Assembly: GCF_963678635.1 (NCBI RefSeq)
Contig: NC_087071.1
Location: 30,184,141-30,248,140 of the forward strand
DNA length: 64,000 nucleotides
DNA from: Symsagittifera roscoffensis
Taxonomy: Eukaryota > Xenacoelomorpha > Acoela > Convolutidae
Direction of reading: 5' to 3'
A program made the position numbers and the translations under genes. Below, in pieces: positions 8,240 to 18,900 of the stretch. The notes below the pieces were generated by a model that was not told the origin of the DNA, made no database searches, and was given only the letters and a program-made list of their open reading frames with translations. The first letter of the stretch is position 1, and each line of letters begins with the position of its first letter.

Positions 8240-10434
8240 CGTGGGCTAAAAAAATGATTATTTTGAGACTGAAAAGCGGTGGTATGGGGTTGTTCAATAA
8301 TTTGTTCATAAGTATTATCATCTTGTGACTGGTGTGTCATTATATGTTGGATGGGACTTTGTGATGTGGTGAGTCGAAAATTTGGATTATGTGTGATGGC
8401 TAAATTTCGAAAATTTCGTGGGACTAGGGATAGTGGATGGTTATTTGGTAGGGGTGGTAATTGTGGTGCCGTTGGCGTTATGTCTACATTGTTATGTTCT
8501 TCGTCGTATGTATTTTGTCGTGTTGCTATTTTTGTGTTATATTCTTTTATTTGTGCGTCTAAAAGAATTTTGTTTATAGATGTAGAAAAGATTCCAAAAA
8601 ATCCTGCAAAGAGTATGCGTGCTACGCTTGCTTGTCTGTTTACTTGTGTGTGTATAGCACATGTGTTGTAGATTCCTTTTAAAAGTGAGAAAAGAAATCC
8701 AATAAAGTTAAACATTGCGTATAAAATAGTCAATTTTTCTAAGATGTAGTAGGGCCATCCTAGAAAATCGAGGATCTCATTTTTGAGTGTAACAAAGCTA
8801 AAAATGTTAATTGGTGATATATCTTGGGGACGGTATTTTTCACCGTTTAGATATATATAATCTTTAATGTCTTTAAAATATCCGCTATAGTCTTGCGTGT
8901 AGATATCGGCAAATCCTGCGGTTTCTGCAAGTTTGCGTAAATTTTGGTCTATTGATTGTCTTTGTATAGTGTCCATTTGTGTTAATAATTCTTGGAATTG
9001 TTGTGTTCTAATGTGATGTTGAATATCTGATTTTGAATAGATTCCTATTGATTGTAAGTCTATATTTGGGTTTCGAGCAATAGCGCGAATGCTTTCTGGT
9101 GAAAATTTTTTGAGTGATTGCATTAATGTGGGATATGGAGTGAGAAGATAATATTTATTTTCATCAGGGTTTAGTTGTACTACATTGTGGCTGTTTTCTG
9201 ATCCACATGGGACTGCGGTATCCCAGAAATAGGTTCTTCGTGAAAGTGTATCCACGAAATGTACTTTATTCTTATAAAAGATAGGGATTCTTTTATAACA
9301 TCGTTTATCTTCAAAAACGTATAGTGGTGATACTTTTTTAGTACAAGTATAAAACCATAAGATGTTTCCTTCATAGTCTAAAAAATTTGATCTATTTCCA
9401 GATAATAAGTATCCTGCATAGGGTATTTTTAATACTGCTAGTGCAAGTGATTGTAATATTTGTGTTCGTTCTAATTCGCATAGTTGGTGTAGTGTTTCTA
9501 ATTCGGAGAGTGACATTTCTTGAAAAATTCGGCTAATTGTATAATCTAGTTTCATATCTAAATGAATATCATAGTGGATATTACCGAAATATGTAGTATT
9601 CATTAGTGATAATTCTTGTAAGCGTGTGCTTCTGGTGTCATGGGGTTTTAGATGTCCACCAGGTTGTCCGTTGCTTTTTTCAAAATTAACTGGTATATAG
9701 GATGTTCCTTCGTTTGGAGGATGACCTGTGGCATATGGGTCGATTTTTACTTTTCCAGTGGTCATGTCGAATCCTTTTTCGTATTCAACTAATATTTCAG
9801 AGTATTGTGTTCTGTGAAGTGGATTCCTGTATTTACATGCAAGTTCTGTTTCTTGATATATTTGAAAACGTGTCAATTTATTTTCTATATTGTCTATGTT
9901 TCTAAAATTAGAACTTAGTTTTCGTGATGGATGGACTTGTTCATATGGAATTGATTGTATAAAATATTTTTCGTGAAATTTTATCATACGAGCGTGTATT
10001 TTTGCTACTTGAAATGTTGTACATGTATCTTCGGGGAACCAAACAATTGTTGCTTGTGTTCTCGTTGTAGGGTCGCAATAACCTTGATCATTTTTACAAG
10101 GTAATCGGATTCCTTGATAGATCATTGTATTATCTGATAAATCTCGTGTTAGTTGTATTTTTTCGAGTTGTATTTTCCAATCGAAAAACATTATTTCTTG
10201 GTATCCTTTATTTTTTGTGTCTGCTTTGCAGTTTGATGGGTCATTTATACCAATGTGTGGTATCCAATGTTTATCGTGTAGGTCATAGGTTAATCGTCCG
10301 TGTGCGCCGTTATACGGGTATTTTTCGTCTAGTTTTATATGTCCTTGGTGTCTTTCAAGTTGTGATTGATGTACAGAGTCTGAAAAAACTTGAAAATTAA
10401 CTAACTTTCTTGCGGAGTTTTTATTTTGTGTGAT
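8236..10434 (-). CDS. Envelope-like glycoprotein, C-terminal segment with transmembrane anchor
   Basis: The frame is open from 10434; its first AUG is at 10191 (651 aa from there), but sequence upstream of that AUG clearly continues the ectodomain, so entry by +1 shift is more plausible than initiation. From the 10191 AUG: Cys-rich ectodomain to about 470, including a glycosylation-type NRS at 266-268 near GYLLSGNRSNF, then hydrophobic segments about 476-505 and 525-544 as membrane anchor, and a roughly 100-residue polar cytoplasmic tail rich in Asn, Pro and Gln. No clear furin site plus fusion peptide of the errantivirus type is seen. Its stop overlaps the next start as ATGA (8239-8236). Confidence 0.7.
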   Translation of the reverse strand: MTQNKNSARKLVNFQVFSDSVHQSQLERHQGHIKLDEKYPYNGAHGRLTYDLHDKHWIPHIGINDPSNCKADTKNKGYQEIMFFDWKIQLEKIQLTRDLSDNTMIYQGIRLPCKNDQGYCDPTTRTQATIVWFPEDTCTTFQVAKIHARMIKFHEKYFIQSIPYEQVHPSRKLSSNFRNIDNIENKLTRFQIYQETELACKYRNPLHRTQYSEILVEYEKGFDMTTGKVKIDPYATGHPPNEGTSYIPVNFEKSNGQPGGHLKPHDTRSTRLQELSLMNTTYFGNIHYDIHLDMKLDYTISRIFQEMSLSELETLHQLCELERTQILQSLALAVLKIPYAGYLLSGNRSNFLDYEGNILWFYTCTKKVSPLYVFEDKRCYKRIPIFYKNKVHFVDTLSRRTYFWDTAVPCGSENSHNVVQLNPDENKYYLLTPYPTLMQSLKKFSPESIRAIARNPNIDLQSIGIYSKSDIQHHIRTQQFQELLTQMDTIQRQSIDQNLRKLAETAGFADIYTQDYSGYFKDIKDYIYLNGEKYRPQDISPINIFSFVTLKNEILDFLGWPYYILEKLTILYAMFNFIGFLFSLLKGIYNTCAIHTQVNRQASVARILFAGFFGIFSTSINKILLDAQIKEYNTKIATRQNTYDEEHNNVDITPTAPQLPPLPNNHPLSLVPRNFRNLAITHNPNFRLTTSQSPIQHIMTHQSQDDNTYEQIIEQPHTTAFQSQNNHFFSPR

Positions 10435-10852
10435 TTAGTCTAAGTAATTCACTTTTACAATCGTCGGGATTGAGATGTAAAAGACGTTCTATATTACTCT
10501 GATAGAATGATTCATGGTCAAGTCGGTTTTTGTTTCCGTTCGAGACTTGTGAACAATGTACTTTCTTTTCGGAAAATGTTGCTGTGAATTTATAACCTGT
10601 AACTGTTGTTGCTCGGGCTTTTGAATAGAGTGTTGCTATTACATCTGTGGTTTCTATAGCTTGTGGTTCTGTTTCACATTGTGATACTTGATTTATTGCA
10701 TATTTGTGTAGTGTTTTTTGTTCATTTTCTTCACAATCGTAATGTGTTACTAATAAATCTTGTGGTCCTGTACGAGGGGAAGGGTTTATGTTTTGATTTG
10801 AGATTACTAGAAAAAGGAGTTGGAGAAAAATTAATAATTTTAGAATATACAT
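10421..10852 (-). CDS. Envelope-like glycoprotein, N-terminal segment (before a +1 shift)
   Basis: The 143-codon ORF begins with a clear signal peptide (residues 1-19, hydrophobic LKLLIFLQLLFLVIS) and continues into a Cys-containing ectodomain (HYDCEE, SQCETEP, VHCSQ, PDDCK). Its TAA at 10423-10421 is preceded by AAA and followed by AAA; the ectodomain continues in the +1 frame, which is open from 10434. The protein type recalls the Env-like glycoproteins carried by invertebrate retroelements and perhaps chuvirus-type glycoproteins; this is from memory and unverified. Function would be receptor binding and membrane fusion at the particle surface. The break may be programmed, a mutation or a sequencing error. 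Confidence 0.65.
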   Translation of the reverse strand: MYILKLLIFLQLLFLVISNQNINPSPRTGPQDLLVTHYDCEENEQKTLHKYAINQVSQCETEPQAIETTDVIATLYSKARATTVTGYKFTATFSEKKVHCSQVSNGNKNRLDHESFYQSNIERLLHLNPDDCKSELLRLNHTK

Positions 10853-11976
10853 GTGTATGATAATCCTGAGTATGGATTATAAAATGTAATGTAGCCAATT
10901 GTGTTTTTGGTATATCTGTCGTATTTGTATATTACTTCAGTAGTTATAAACGGTGGTGGTAGTGATTGAGCTGTTATGTTAGGTGGATTTAATGGGTAGG
11001 GATGTTGGGTAATATTATTTAACTTAACTGTGATTTCAAACTTTAATTGTAAACTGTTTTGTTGGAGTATTTGAATATTGTGATCACGGATATCGTTGTG
11101 AATATCTTGGCGATATTGTAATCTATTAAGTGCCCAGTTATGAAGGCGGTTACTTTCTTGATGTTGTCCAAATAATGGTGGAGGTGCTGTAAATGTATTC
11201 CAATCTAGTCTTAAAGGAATATTTATTGATGATTGTTCTCGATATCTGGCGTCGAGATTATTTGGAAAATTTAAGTTAAAAGGTGGTGGTGAAATCTGGC
11301 TTATTGATGGTGTTGATGGTAGTGATAATGTTTCTGGTAGTGATGAGGATGTTGTTGTATCCGTAGAAATATCTATTGGATTATTGACTAAATTTAATTC
11401 ACCTTGTGTAAATGAATGTGTTGTCCAATATGGTAGTCGTGATGCCTGGTTTGGGGGGTTAAAGGGATTTTCACGTATTTGTTCAGATGTTGGTGTTGAA
11501 CCTAAGTAATCTGATGGTAGGCTTGAGGTGCTACGTTGTGAAAGAAGCGTAGGGGTTTCTGGTAATATACCAATGGGGTTTTCTGGAGTGTTTTGTGATG
11601 GGGATTGAGGTATATCAAAATGAACTCGGGGAGTTTGAAAATTTCTGTTTCGTCGAGGATGTATAATTTGTCTATTTATTTCGACTGTATTTTGGTTTTG
11701 ACTAGGATTTCTTATTCTACTTAGTTCTTGTGGTAGTGTTGGGTATAGGTTATATGTTGGTTCGCTTAGAGGTGCTTGTCGTTGAACTGGTTCTAGTGGT
11801 TCTGATAAACGAGCATGTCGTTCTTCAAAAGTGTATGGATTGTCTTGAAAAGAAATTCGTGTAGATGTTTGAGGATTTTGAGTAATTGAAGGTGGTGTTT
11901 GGTTATCTTGGGATGATGTCGGTGAAGACTGACTTTGTGACTGTTGGGTAGCAATTTTTGATGGATTTTTGAATTG
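10840..11976 (-). CDS. 378-codon open frame without any AUG, unknown
   Basis: Between TAA at 11979-11977 and TAA at 10842-10840 the minus strand is open for 378 codons with no in-frame ATG. The N-terminal two thirds are Pro/Ser/Thr/Gln/Asn-rich, the last third looks more folded, with WNTFTAPPPLFG, NRLHNWALNRLQYRQDIH and a final segment with YNPYSGLSYTCIF. Such an open length in an AT-rich genome is unlikely by chance, and codon character matches the neighbouring ORFs. Its end overlaps the start of the envelope-like ORF by 13 nt. It must be reached by splicing, non-AUG initiation, or recoding; a plain shift from the 62-aa ORF fails because that ORF stops before this frame opens. No family recognised. 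Confidence 0.6.
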   Translation of the reverse strand, partial: QFKNPSKIATQQSQSQSSPTSSQDNQTPPSITQNPQTSTRISFQDNPYTFEERHARLSEPLEPVQRQAPLSEPTYNLYPTLPQELSRIRNPSQNQNTVEINRQIIHPRRNRNFQTPRVHFDIPQSPSQNTPENPIGILPETPTLLSQRSTSSLPSDYLGSTPTSEQIRENPFNPPNQASRLPYWTTHSFTQGELNLVNNPIDISTDTTTSSSLPETLSLPSTPSISQISPPPFNLNFPNNLDARYREQSSINIPLRLDWNTFTAPPPLFGQHQESNRLHNWALNRLQYRQDIHNDIRDHNIQILQQNSLQLKFEITVKLNNITQHPYPLNPPNITAQSLPPPFITTEVIYKYDRYTKNTIGYITFYNPYSGLSYTCIF

Positions 11977-11981
11977 TTACT

Positions 11982-12170
11982 TTAGTGGGAAGGTTTATGT
12001 TTATTATGATATTCTTCCAAAAAAAGAATTAGAAGGATTGTTGCTAGGGCAAATGTGAAGATTGCTTTCTTTATACATTTACATATTGTCAAAATGAGGG
12101 ATGATAAGAATGCTATGAAAATTACAAACAATAAAAAAATATCAGTTCTACTGAAAATTTTTCGTATCAT
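11982..12170 (-). CDS. 62-aa single-pass membrane ORF, unknown
   Basis: Starts at the ATGA overlap with the 76-aa ORF. Residues about 10-32 (IFLLFVIFIAFLSSLILTI) and 36-52 are hydrophobic, separated by CKCIKK, and the tail is basic/polar (EEYHNKHKPSH). It looks like a small one- or two-pass membrane protein. Its stop lies just before the beginning of the AUG-less frame at 11976. The AT-rich context means a chance ORF cannot be excluded; the double ATGA pattern in this element raises my confidence slightly. Confidence 0.4.
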   Translation of the reverse strand: MIRKIFSRTDIFLLFVIFIAFLSSLILTICKCIKKAIFTFALATILLILFLEEYHNKHKPSH

Positions 12171-12397
12171 TTAGACAAGTTATATGAATCGTACCTGTGG
12201 ATGTAATCAAGGGTTTTGGAAAGTTGGAGGAATAGTTCGAGTATAATGTAGAAAATTAAAAAAATGTTACAAAAAATGATTAGGATTATTAGAAAAGATT
12301 CAAGTATATCAAAAAGAAATATTATAAAGGTTTCAAATATTGTAAAAAAATGTTTAAAATTTATGAGTATTTGAGTAACTGATTGAGAGAAGAGCAT
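12167..12397 (-). CDS. 76-aa hydrophobic ORF (viroporin-like, tentative)
   Basis: The AUG-initiated ORF is dominated by Phe, Ile and Leu; residues about 10-60 could form one or two membrane helices, and the C-terminus (HRYDSYNLSK) is polar. The stop codon overlaps the AUG of the next ORF as ATGA (12170-12167), the arrangement used for termination-reinitiation in compact viral genomes. The strand is T-rich, which by itself favours Phe/Leu/Ile codons, so hydrophobicity is weak evidence. If real, it would be a small membrane protein; no family is recognised. Confidence 0.4.
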   Translation of the reverse strand: MLFSQSVTQILINFKHFFTIFETFIIFLFDILESFLIILIIFCNIFLIFYIILELFLQLSKTLDYIHRYDSYNLSK

Positions 12398-12995
12398 TTA
12401 AGAAATGATCTCTTGGTCGAATATTTTTTGCTGTTCGAGGCGATTTTCTAGTGTGGTCGGATTATTTATTAGTTTTTTGACAAGTGGGTTGAGTTTTGTA
12501 AAAAATTGTTGGGGGCAATTTTCATGGTGATTGGGAGGTCGTCTTTTTCTTTATTTTTGTTTGTCAAATGATCCGGGGTATGGTGAGATTTTTATGCTTT
12601 AGGCTAATTAAAATGTTCATTTTGTTACTTTAGGCTAAGTTAACAAATTTGTTTTGGGGGTATTCGTGGTCTGAGTTGGGGAAATATTGTTGATCTTTGG
12701 GTTATTAGATAAGGGAGGGGTACGGTATTATGGTGATATTTATTTTAGTTGTCAAGTTGGAGTGGTTTGCTTATTTTTGACCTGGAGGTCGTAAAGTTAT
12801 AGTTATAGATGTGCCTGGAGTTCTATATGATTCGTCTAATTGGTCTTAGTTTGAGTTAGAGAAAGTGACGGATTGGATGAATCCTATTGGTCTATTTTGA
12901 ACTAGAATTATTACGTACTTGTCAGCATGTTATTTTGAAAAATGTAAATGAAAAATGTTTCGAAGGTTTCAAGATAGTGAAGTATAATGTTAAAA
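12398..12995 (-). other. Gap between Gag-Pol and the small hydrophobic ORFs
   Basis: No open frame of note on either strand. On the plus strand CTTTAGGCTAA occurs twice within about 45 bp (near 12597 and 12640). The spacer is a natural place for a splice acceptor or internal promoter feeding the downstream ORFs, but none is clear. Confidence 0.4.
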
Positions 12996-15900
12996 TTACT
13001 TTTGAAATTCCACTTTCTTTAAAATTTTAGATTGGGGGATGAATATTTTATAGTTTTTACGTGGTTGATTTCGGAGTCTTGTTGTTTTTCTATTTTCTGA
13101 TTTGTCGATTTGTTCTTGGGGTATTATTTGTTCGGTCATTTTTCTATTTTTTCTTTGTTTTGGGGATTCTTTATGGTTTTGTGTATTGTTTTTGGTGGCG
13201 ATTGGTTTTGTGTTTTGATTTTCGGTGGGGTTATCATTTTGTTCTGTGTTTTTCAGATGTGGTTCATTTTGAATGATTTTTAATCCTGTGAAAGAATATA
13301 ATTGAGTTAATTCGCGGAGTGCGTATTCCTTTGGGTAATAAGGTAATAGGTTGTTTCGATGTTGAACGATTTCTTTTTTGTTTGAGTCGGTAATTTTATA
13401 TGTGACATCAGTGGGTTTTGCAATTATTTGGTATGGTCCTTTTCGAAGGGGTTGTAATTTTTTAGAAATTCCTTTTTGAGTATTAAAATTAGGTATTAAA
13501 ACAAATGTTCCAATTTTTAATTCGGAGGCTGGTGTAAAACGTGAATTGATTTGTTCATTAATGTTTTGTCTTTGTAATAACTTTTTTGTTATTTTTTGAT
13601 AAATTTCATTGTGTTTTTTATCTCTATTTAGAATCCATTCGGTGTGTGTACCGGAGGCTAGTTTAAGAATTTGTGGGTGATGAAAATGATCTTCATCGTG
13701 TGTATGTAAAGGTAGGTTATAACAAATTGAGTCTTTATTTGGTTGACAATAACCTTGTGCGTTTTTATGAGAATTTGCTGTAAACATTATTGGTTTGCGT
13801 GGCTTTTGGTTAAAAACCATTTCGTATGGTGACATTCCTAAAGTTGTTGTAATTTGTGAATTATATGCTAAGGGAAATAATTTTACATCTGCTGACCATT
13901 CGGTATATTTTGTATCATTTCCGTTGATGATACATCTAAGATATTCTTGTAATGAACGGTTCATACCTTCGACTAAGCCGTTTGTCCAAGGTGCATGAGA
14001 TGTACGTGGTTTGTGTTTAATGTTATATAAATGACATAGTGTGATAATTTCATTATTTATGAATTCTGTACCGTTGTCTGTAACTAAAATTTCTGGTAGT
14101 CCGAATTTTGCTATCCAGTGTTCATAGAGTGTTGTGTAAGCGTAATAAGCGTTACAATGTGGTACTGGGTTAAGTGCTACATAATGTGTAAATGCGTCAA
14201 CAATTACCATAATGTAGGAGTTTCCTTCGGATGAGGGTGAAATTGGTCCTTTGGTATCAAATGAGATACGATGGTTAAAGTACAAGCTTTGTCCTTTAAA
14301 ATCTTGTTTTTGTGCTATTTGTTTTTGATTTGGGTAAGGTTTATTTAGTTGACATACTATACAGTCATTGCATAGTACTTTTATCCAAATTGGTGCATTT
14401 GGGAAATAAAAATTTTGTATAAAATTTGAATATGTTTTTTCTGATCCAGAGTGTCCTTTAATATTTTGTGTATGTGAAATATTAAAAGCTATAAGAATCA
14501 TACTTAAAGGGAGACAGGGAACTGTAGATTCATTCAGGTTATACTCTAAAAGGTCTGTATTTTCGTTAATTGTTGTGTTGTTAAATTTGCGAAAGTATCG
14601 GAGGAGTGTTTTGTTTCCTAGAATGGTTGAATCTGCCTTGACAGGTTTAGTTTTATATTTGTGCCATGATTTTAGTTGTCTAATTATCGGGTCAAGATTT
14701 TGATATTGTTTCAGTGTTGAAATTGTAATCGTTTCTGTTGGAGGGAGAAAAATGTTTTCAATTTCGAATTTAGATAAGGGTATTGTATCAAGTGGGTCGT
14801 GAAGGTCAAAAACTTGATTTATTGTGTATTTTGAATCATTTGTTTGTGGTCCTGATAAATTTATTTTATCAGTTAAATCTTCTTTTTCAATTAGTGGAAA
14901 ATGGTCTTTTTTAGGCGGGTGTTGTTTTGTTCGTTTTTGTTGGGTGTTATTTTTTATCCATTGAGAATATGGGATTGGTTTGAAAGTTGATGTTCCAAGT
15001 AAATCAACTTCATAATGATTATTTTGACAATCTAAATAAAGTGGGAAATGTTGTAAATTATTTATTTGTGATTGTTCAATATCAGTTTTTACTGCATATT
15101 TGCATTCCAATCGGGGTGATGTTTCGTTTTCTGCAAGGTAGAATTTTATGTTTTTGGGTATTTCAACTGTTGTTTTTCGTGTAAGTAATTCAGGTGGTGT
15201 ATTTCGACTTAAGGTGTCTGGTAATGCAAGATTTTTTCCTGCAGTCCAAACTATATGTAAGTTTGGAAATTTCATTAGAATTAGTTGAAATCTGTAAACT
15301 CGGTGGTTTGGGTTAGATTTTTGTGTAAAGAGAAAGATGATTGGTTTATGGTCTGTGAATAGAACTGTTGGATGTTTTGATCCAAGTATCAGAAATTCAT
15401 ATTCTGTCAGTGTATATATTATGGCTGTACATTCTCTCATTAGAGTTGAGAGTCGTAGCTCTGCTTGAGTGAATAATCGAGAATTTGCTGATATGAGGTT
15501 CATTTTATTTGTACCATTATGTGATTGTAATAGTGCTGCACCGATGCCAAAGTTCGAAGCATCGCACATTGCATAAAATGGTTGATTTGAATCTGGAATT
15601 GTGTTTGAAATTTGTTCAGTTAAAAGTTTCTTTATTTCTTCAAATCGTGTTTGATGTTCTGTGTTCCATTCAAAATTATTTTGTTGTCTAAGGATGTTAT
15701 AAAATGGTCGTAGATATAATTGCATTTTATAAACATATTTACTTAAAAAGTTTAACATTCCAAGAAATTCTTGGATTTTCTTTTTATTTGTTGGTGGTTG
15801 AAGTTTTTGAATAGCGTCAATGCGTGATTTTAATGGAGTGATTGTTTTTCTTTCTATATTATGTCCTAAGAATTTAACTCTTGTCAAAAAGAAGTGTGAT

Positions 15901-18900
15901 TTATCGGGGGCGGCCTTCAGATTTTCGTTCTGAAGTATTTGGTGATATTTTTCTAAAACATTGAACATCTCGTCTTTTGTTTGTGATTGCATAAAAACAT
16001 CGTCTAAATAGGTGATTGCGTTTTTCTTGAGTATTAGTGGTCTAAAAATTTTGCTCATAAAAGCTGAAAATGCTGCTGGTCCTATGGATATTCCATAGAA
16101 TAAGCGGTTGAATTCATATTGTTGGTTTCCGATAACAAATTGTGTTAAACGTCGTGATTGTTCATCTAGTGGCATTTGATTGTATGCACTATTCATATCG
16201 GCGGTTGTAAAGTATTTGCCGTTTATTTTTGTTAAAATAACTTGTATTGGTTCAATGGGCCAATTACATTTTGATTCATCTATAAGTGAATTGAGGTATC
16301 TAGCATCGAGAACGATTTTTAATGATTCTCCTTTAGCTAGAATGATAACAGGGTTGATAAATGTGTTGCCTTTTGGTTGTTCTTCTTTGTTTACTGGTGA
16401 TATAATGTTGTATTGTTCTAAAATGTCGAGTAATCTGTTTACTTTATCATGTAAGTGAATTGGTACTTTACTTGCTCTCTGTTTTTTGAAAACTGCGTCT
16501 GGTTTTAACGGGAGATGTAGTGATGAACTGATTTTTCCAACATCGAATTTTGATGTTGCATAGACTGATGAATATTTAATTAGCTGTTTGGCTAATTTTT
16601 CGAATTCGTCTTGTGTTATTTGTGAATGTTGGAAATTAAACATTGTTAAAAATTTTTGTTGGTCCTCTGTGTAGTTACTTATGTTGAATGTAGGTTTGAA
16701 ATATGGAGTTTTTGTGAAATAATCCGTATTTCTGTTTTCGTTACTTATTATATTATTTATAGATAATTCTTCATTAAGAATTGTAGATTGGCAAATATCT
16801 AGTAATTGGAGTATATTATTTACGCGATAGGCTTTTTCGTGTATTGGTGATATTGTAGCGTTGGTTTCACAATATCCTAAAAGTCCTAAAGGTAATGTTA
16901 CTTGGTAAGGTGTGTTGTTATAGACATGTAAGGAAATGATATCGGAATTCGAATTTTTCAAATATTTTATGGATGAGATTGTGATTTTGAAAAATTTGTG
17001 AATAGGTTTGAATTCAAATTCTGACATATAAAATTTTTGTTTGTTTTGTTCTTTATCATATTGGTGAACTTGTTTGATTGAAAAATTATAGATATTTCCT
17101 GATAGTGGTTTTAGGTGTTTTCTTTGTTGGTTAAATATCGGGTAGAATTTTGAAAAGAATGGTGGTTGTTTATTTAATCTTTGAAAAAATGTTAAGGATG
17201 TTTCTTTTGTTTTTGTATATTTATCTTTGATTAATATTTTACTATTTAGGATGTTAATTGTTGGTATATACTTTGAAATAAATGGTATTCCAATGATATT
17301 ATATTTAATGTCAGTGATATGGAATATTTGTTTAAATGGCTTATTTAAAATTTTGCTTTGCTCCATTGTTCTGGTGGGGAGGAGAAATAATTGGATTTTT
17401 CCGTAGTTTATCAATGTTGATCCTTGTGCTGTTGCTAACTTACTGGAGGTTTCAAGAGGTGTTAGCTTTGGGTGTAAAGTTTTTATTTCATTCCATGTGG
17501 GGATGTTTATTATGTTTGATTCTGCTCCTGAATCAATTAAAAAATCTATTTCAAGGTCTGGTGGTTGAAATTCTTTATTTCTTGGGCTTTCTAAGAGAAA
17601 TGGTATTGTCCAAATTTTTTCTTTGGGTTGTTCTTTTTGTATATTTTGATAAATGTGGTTTGTATTCAAGCATTTTGTTTTGGTATTTTTATTGGTTTGA
17701 TTTGTAGTGTTAATCTCATTTGTTTCTTGCGTCGTTGGTGTGGAATTTATGGGTGTAGTGTAATAATTTTGAAGAAATTCTGATTGATTTTCATATATGT
17801 GTGATGAAAAGGGTTGTTCATATATGACAGATTCATAGTCATTTTCGACTTTTATCATATTGATAGAAAGAGTGTTTTCTGTATCACTTTCTGAATCTGA
17901 TGATGTACAGTTTATTTGATTGAGTTGTAACGTATCAGTTACTGTGTCATCAATACCTGGAGGGTCTGATGTTGTTTCTGGATTAGATTGTACTTGATTA
18001 ATATGTCTTTGATGTTTAGGTGTACTACTTCTGTGGCGATTATTAGAATTATTATAGTTATTATTATTCCGGTGTGGTGATTGGGAATAATTTCTATAAC
18101 GATTATTATAACTTGAGTGTCGATTTTGTGAATTATTTCGCGATCTGTTTTGGTAATTATTATTTGGTCTGTTATAGTTCGATCTATTATATGAGTTATT
18201 CCTTGATTGATTGTTCGGATAATTCTGGTTTCGGTTGTTTGAATAACTTCTATTTCGATTATAGGAGTAGTTTCTATTCCTATTGTATGATGAATTTCGT
18301 GATTGGTTGTTTGGATAGTAGTTATTTCTTGATTGGGAATTAGATCTAGAAACAAATCGTTGTGTATTTGAATTTGATCTGGAGTAGTTATTTCGACTAT
18401 TTGGTCTATTGTAGTGATTTTGTGATGAATTATTCGTGTTTCTTCGTTCTGGTGATCTTCCTCTATAACTTGAGTTATATGGTGATTGATTTCTTGTATA
18501 ATTTGTATTGTTCGGGAGTGGTTTTCCTGAACTGTTGTTGCTGTAGACTGTTTTGTTCGGTAGATTTTGATCTTTTTTCATGTATTGATAGAATGATTTA
18601 TTTGGTTCTTTATATTTTTGAGGTTTATTTTGATTGTCTTGCTGTTTTTGTCTACATTCGGAAATACTATGTCCGTATCGTCGGCAATAATTACACCATT
18701 TTTTGAAAGATGGTTTGCCTTTAAAGTTTGGGTTCTTTTCGTAAATATTGAGTATTTCAGTGATTTTTTCAACGAGGTCTGTCTCTGATTCCTGTATATT
18801 ATTAATATTAGTGGGAGTCGTTTCAATTCTGTTAACGTATTGTAATTTCAGATTTTCCGTTTCTTCTAGTTTCATCGTGATTTCTGCTTGTTCTAATTTG

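Noticed and set aside
17939-18355. 138-codon minus-strand frame rich in Ile and Thr
   Set aside because: It is an alternative frame across the Asn/Arg/Ser/Tyr low-complexity part of Gag-Pol, a shadow of the true frame.
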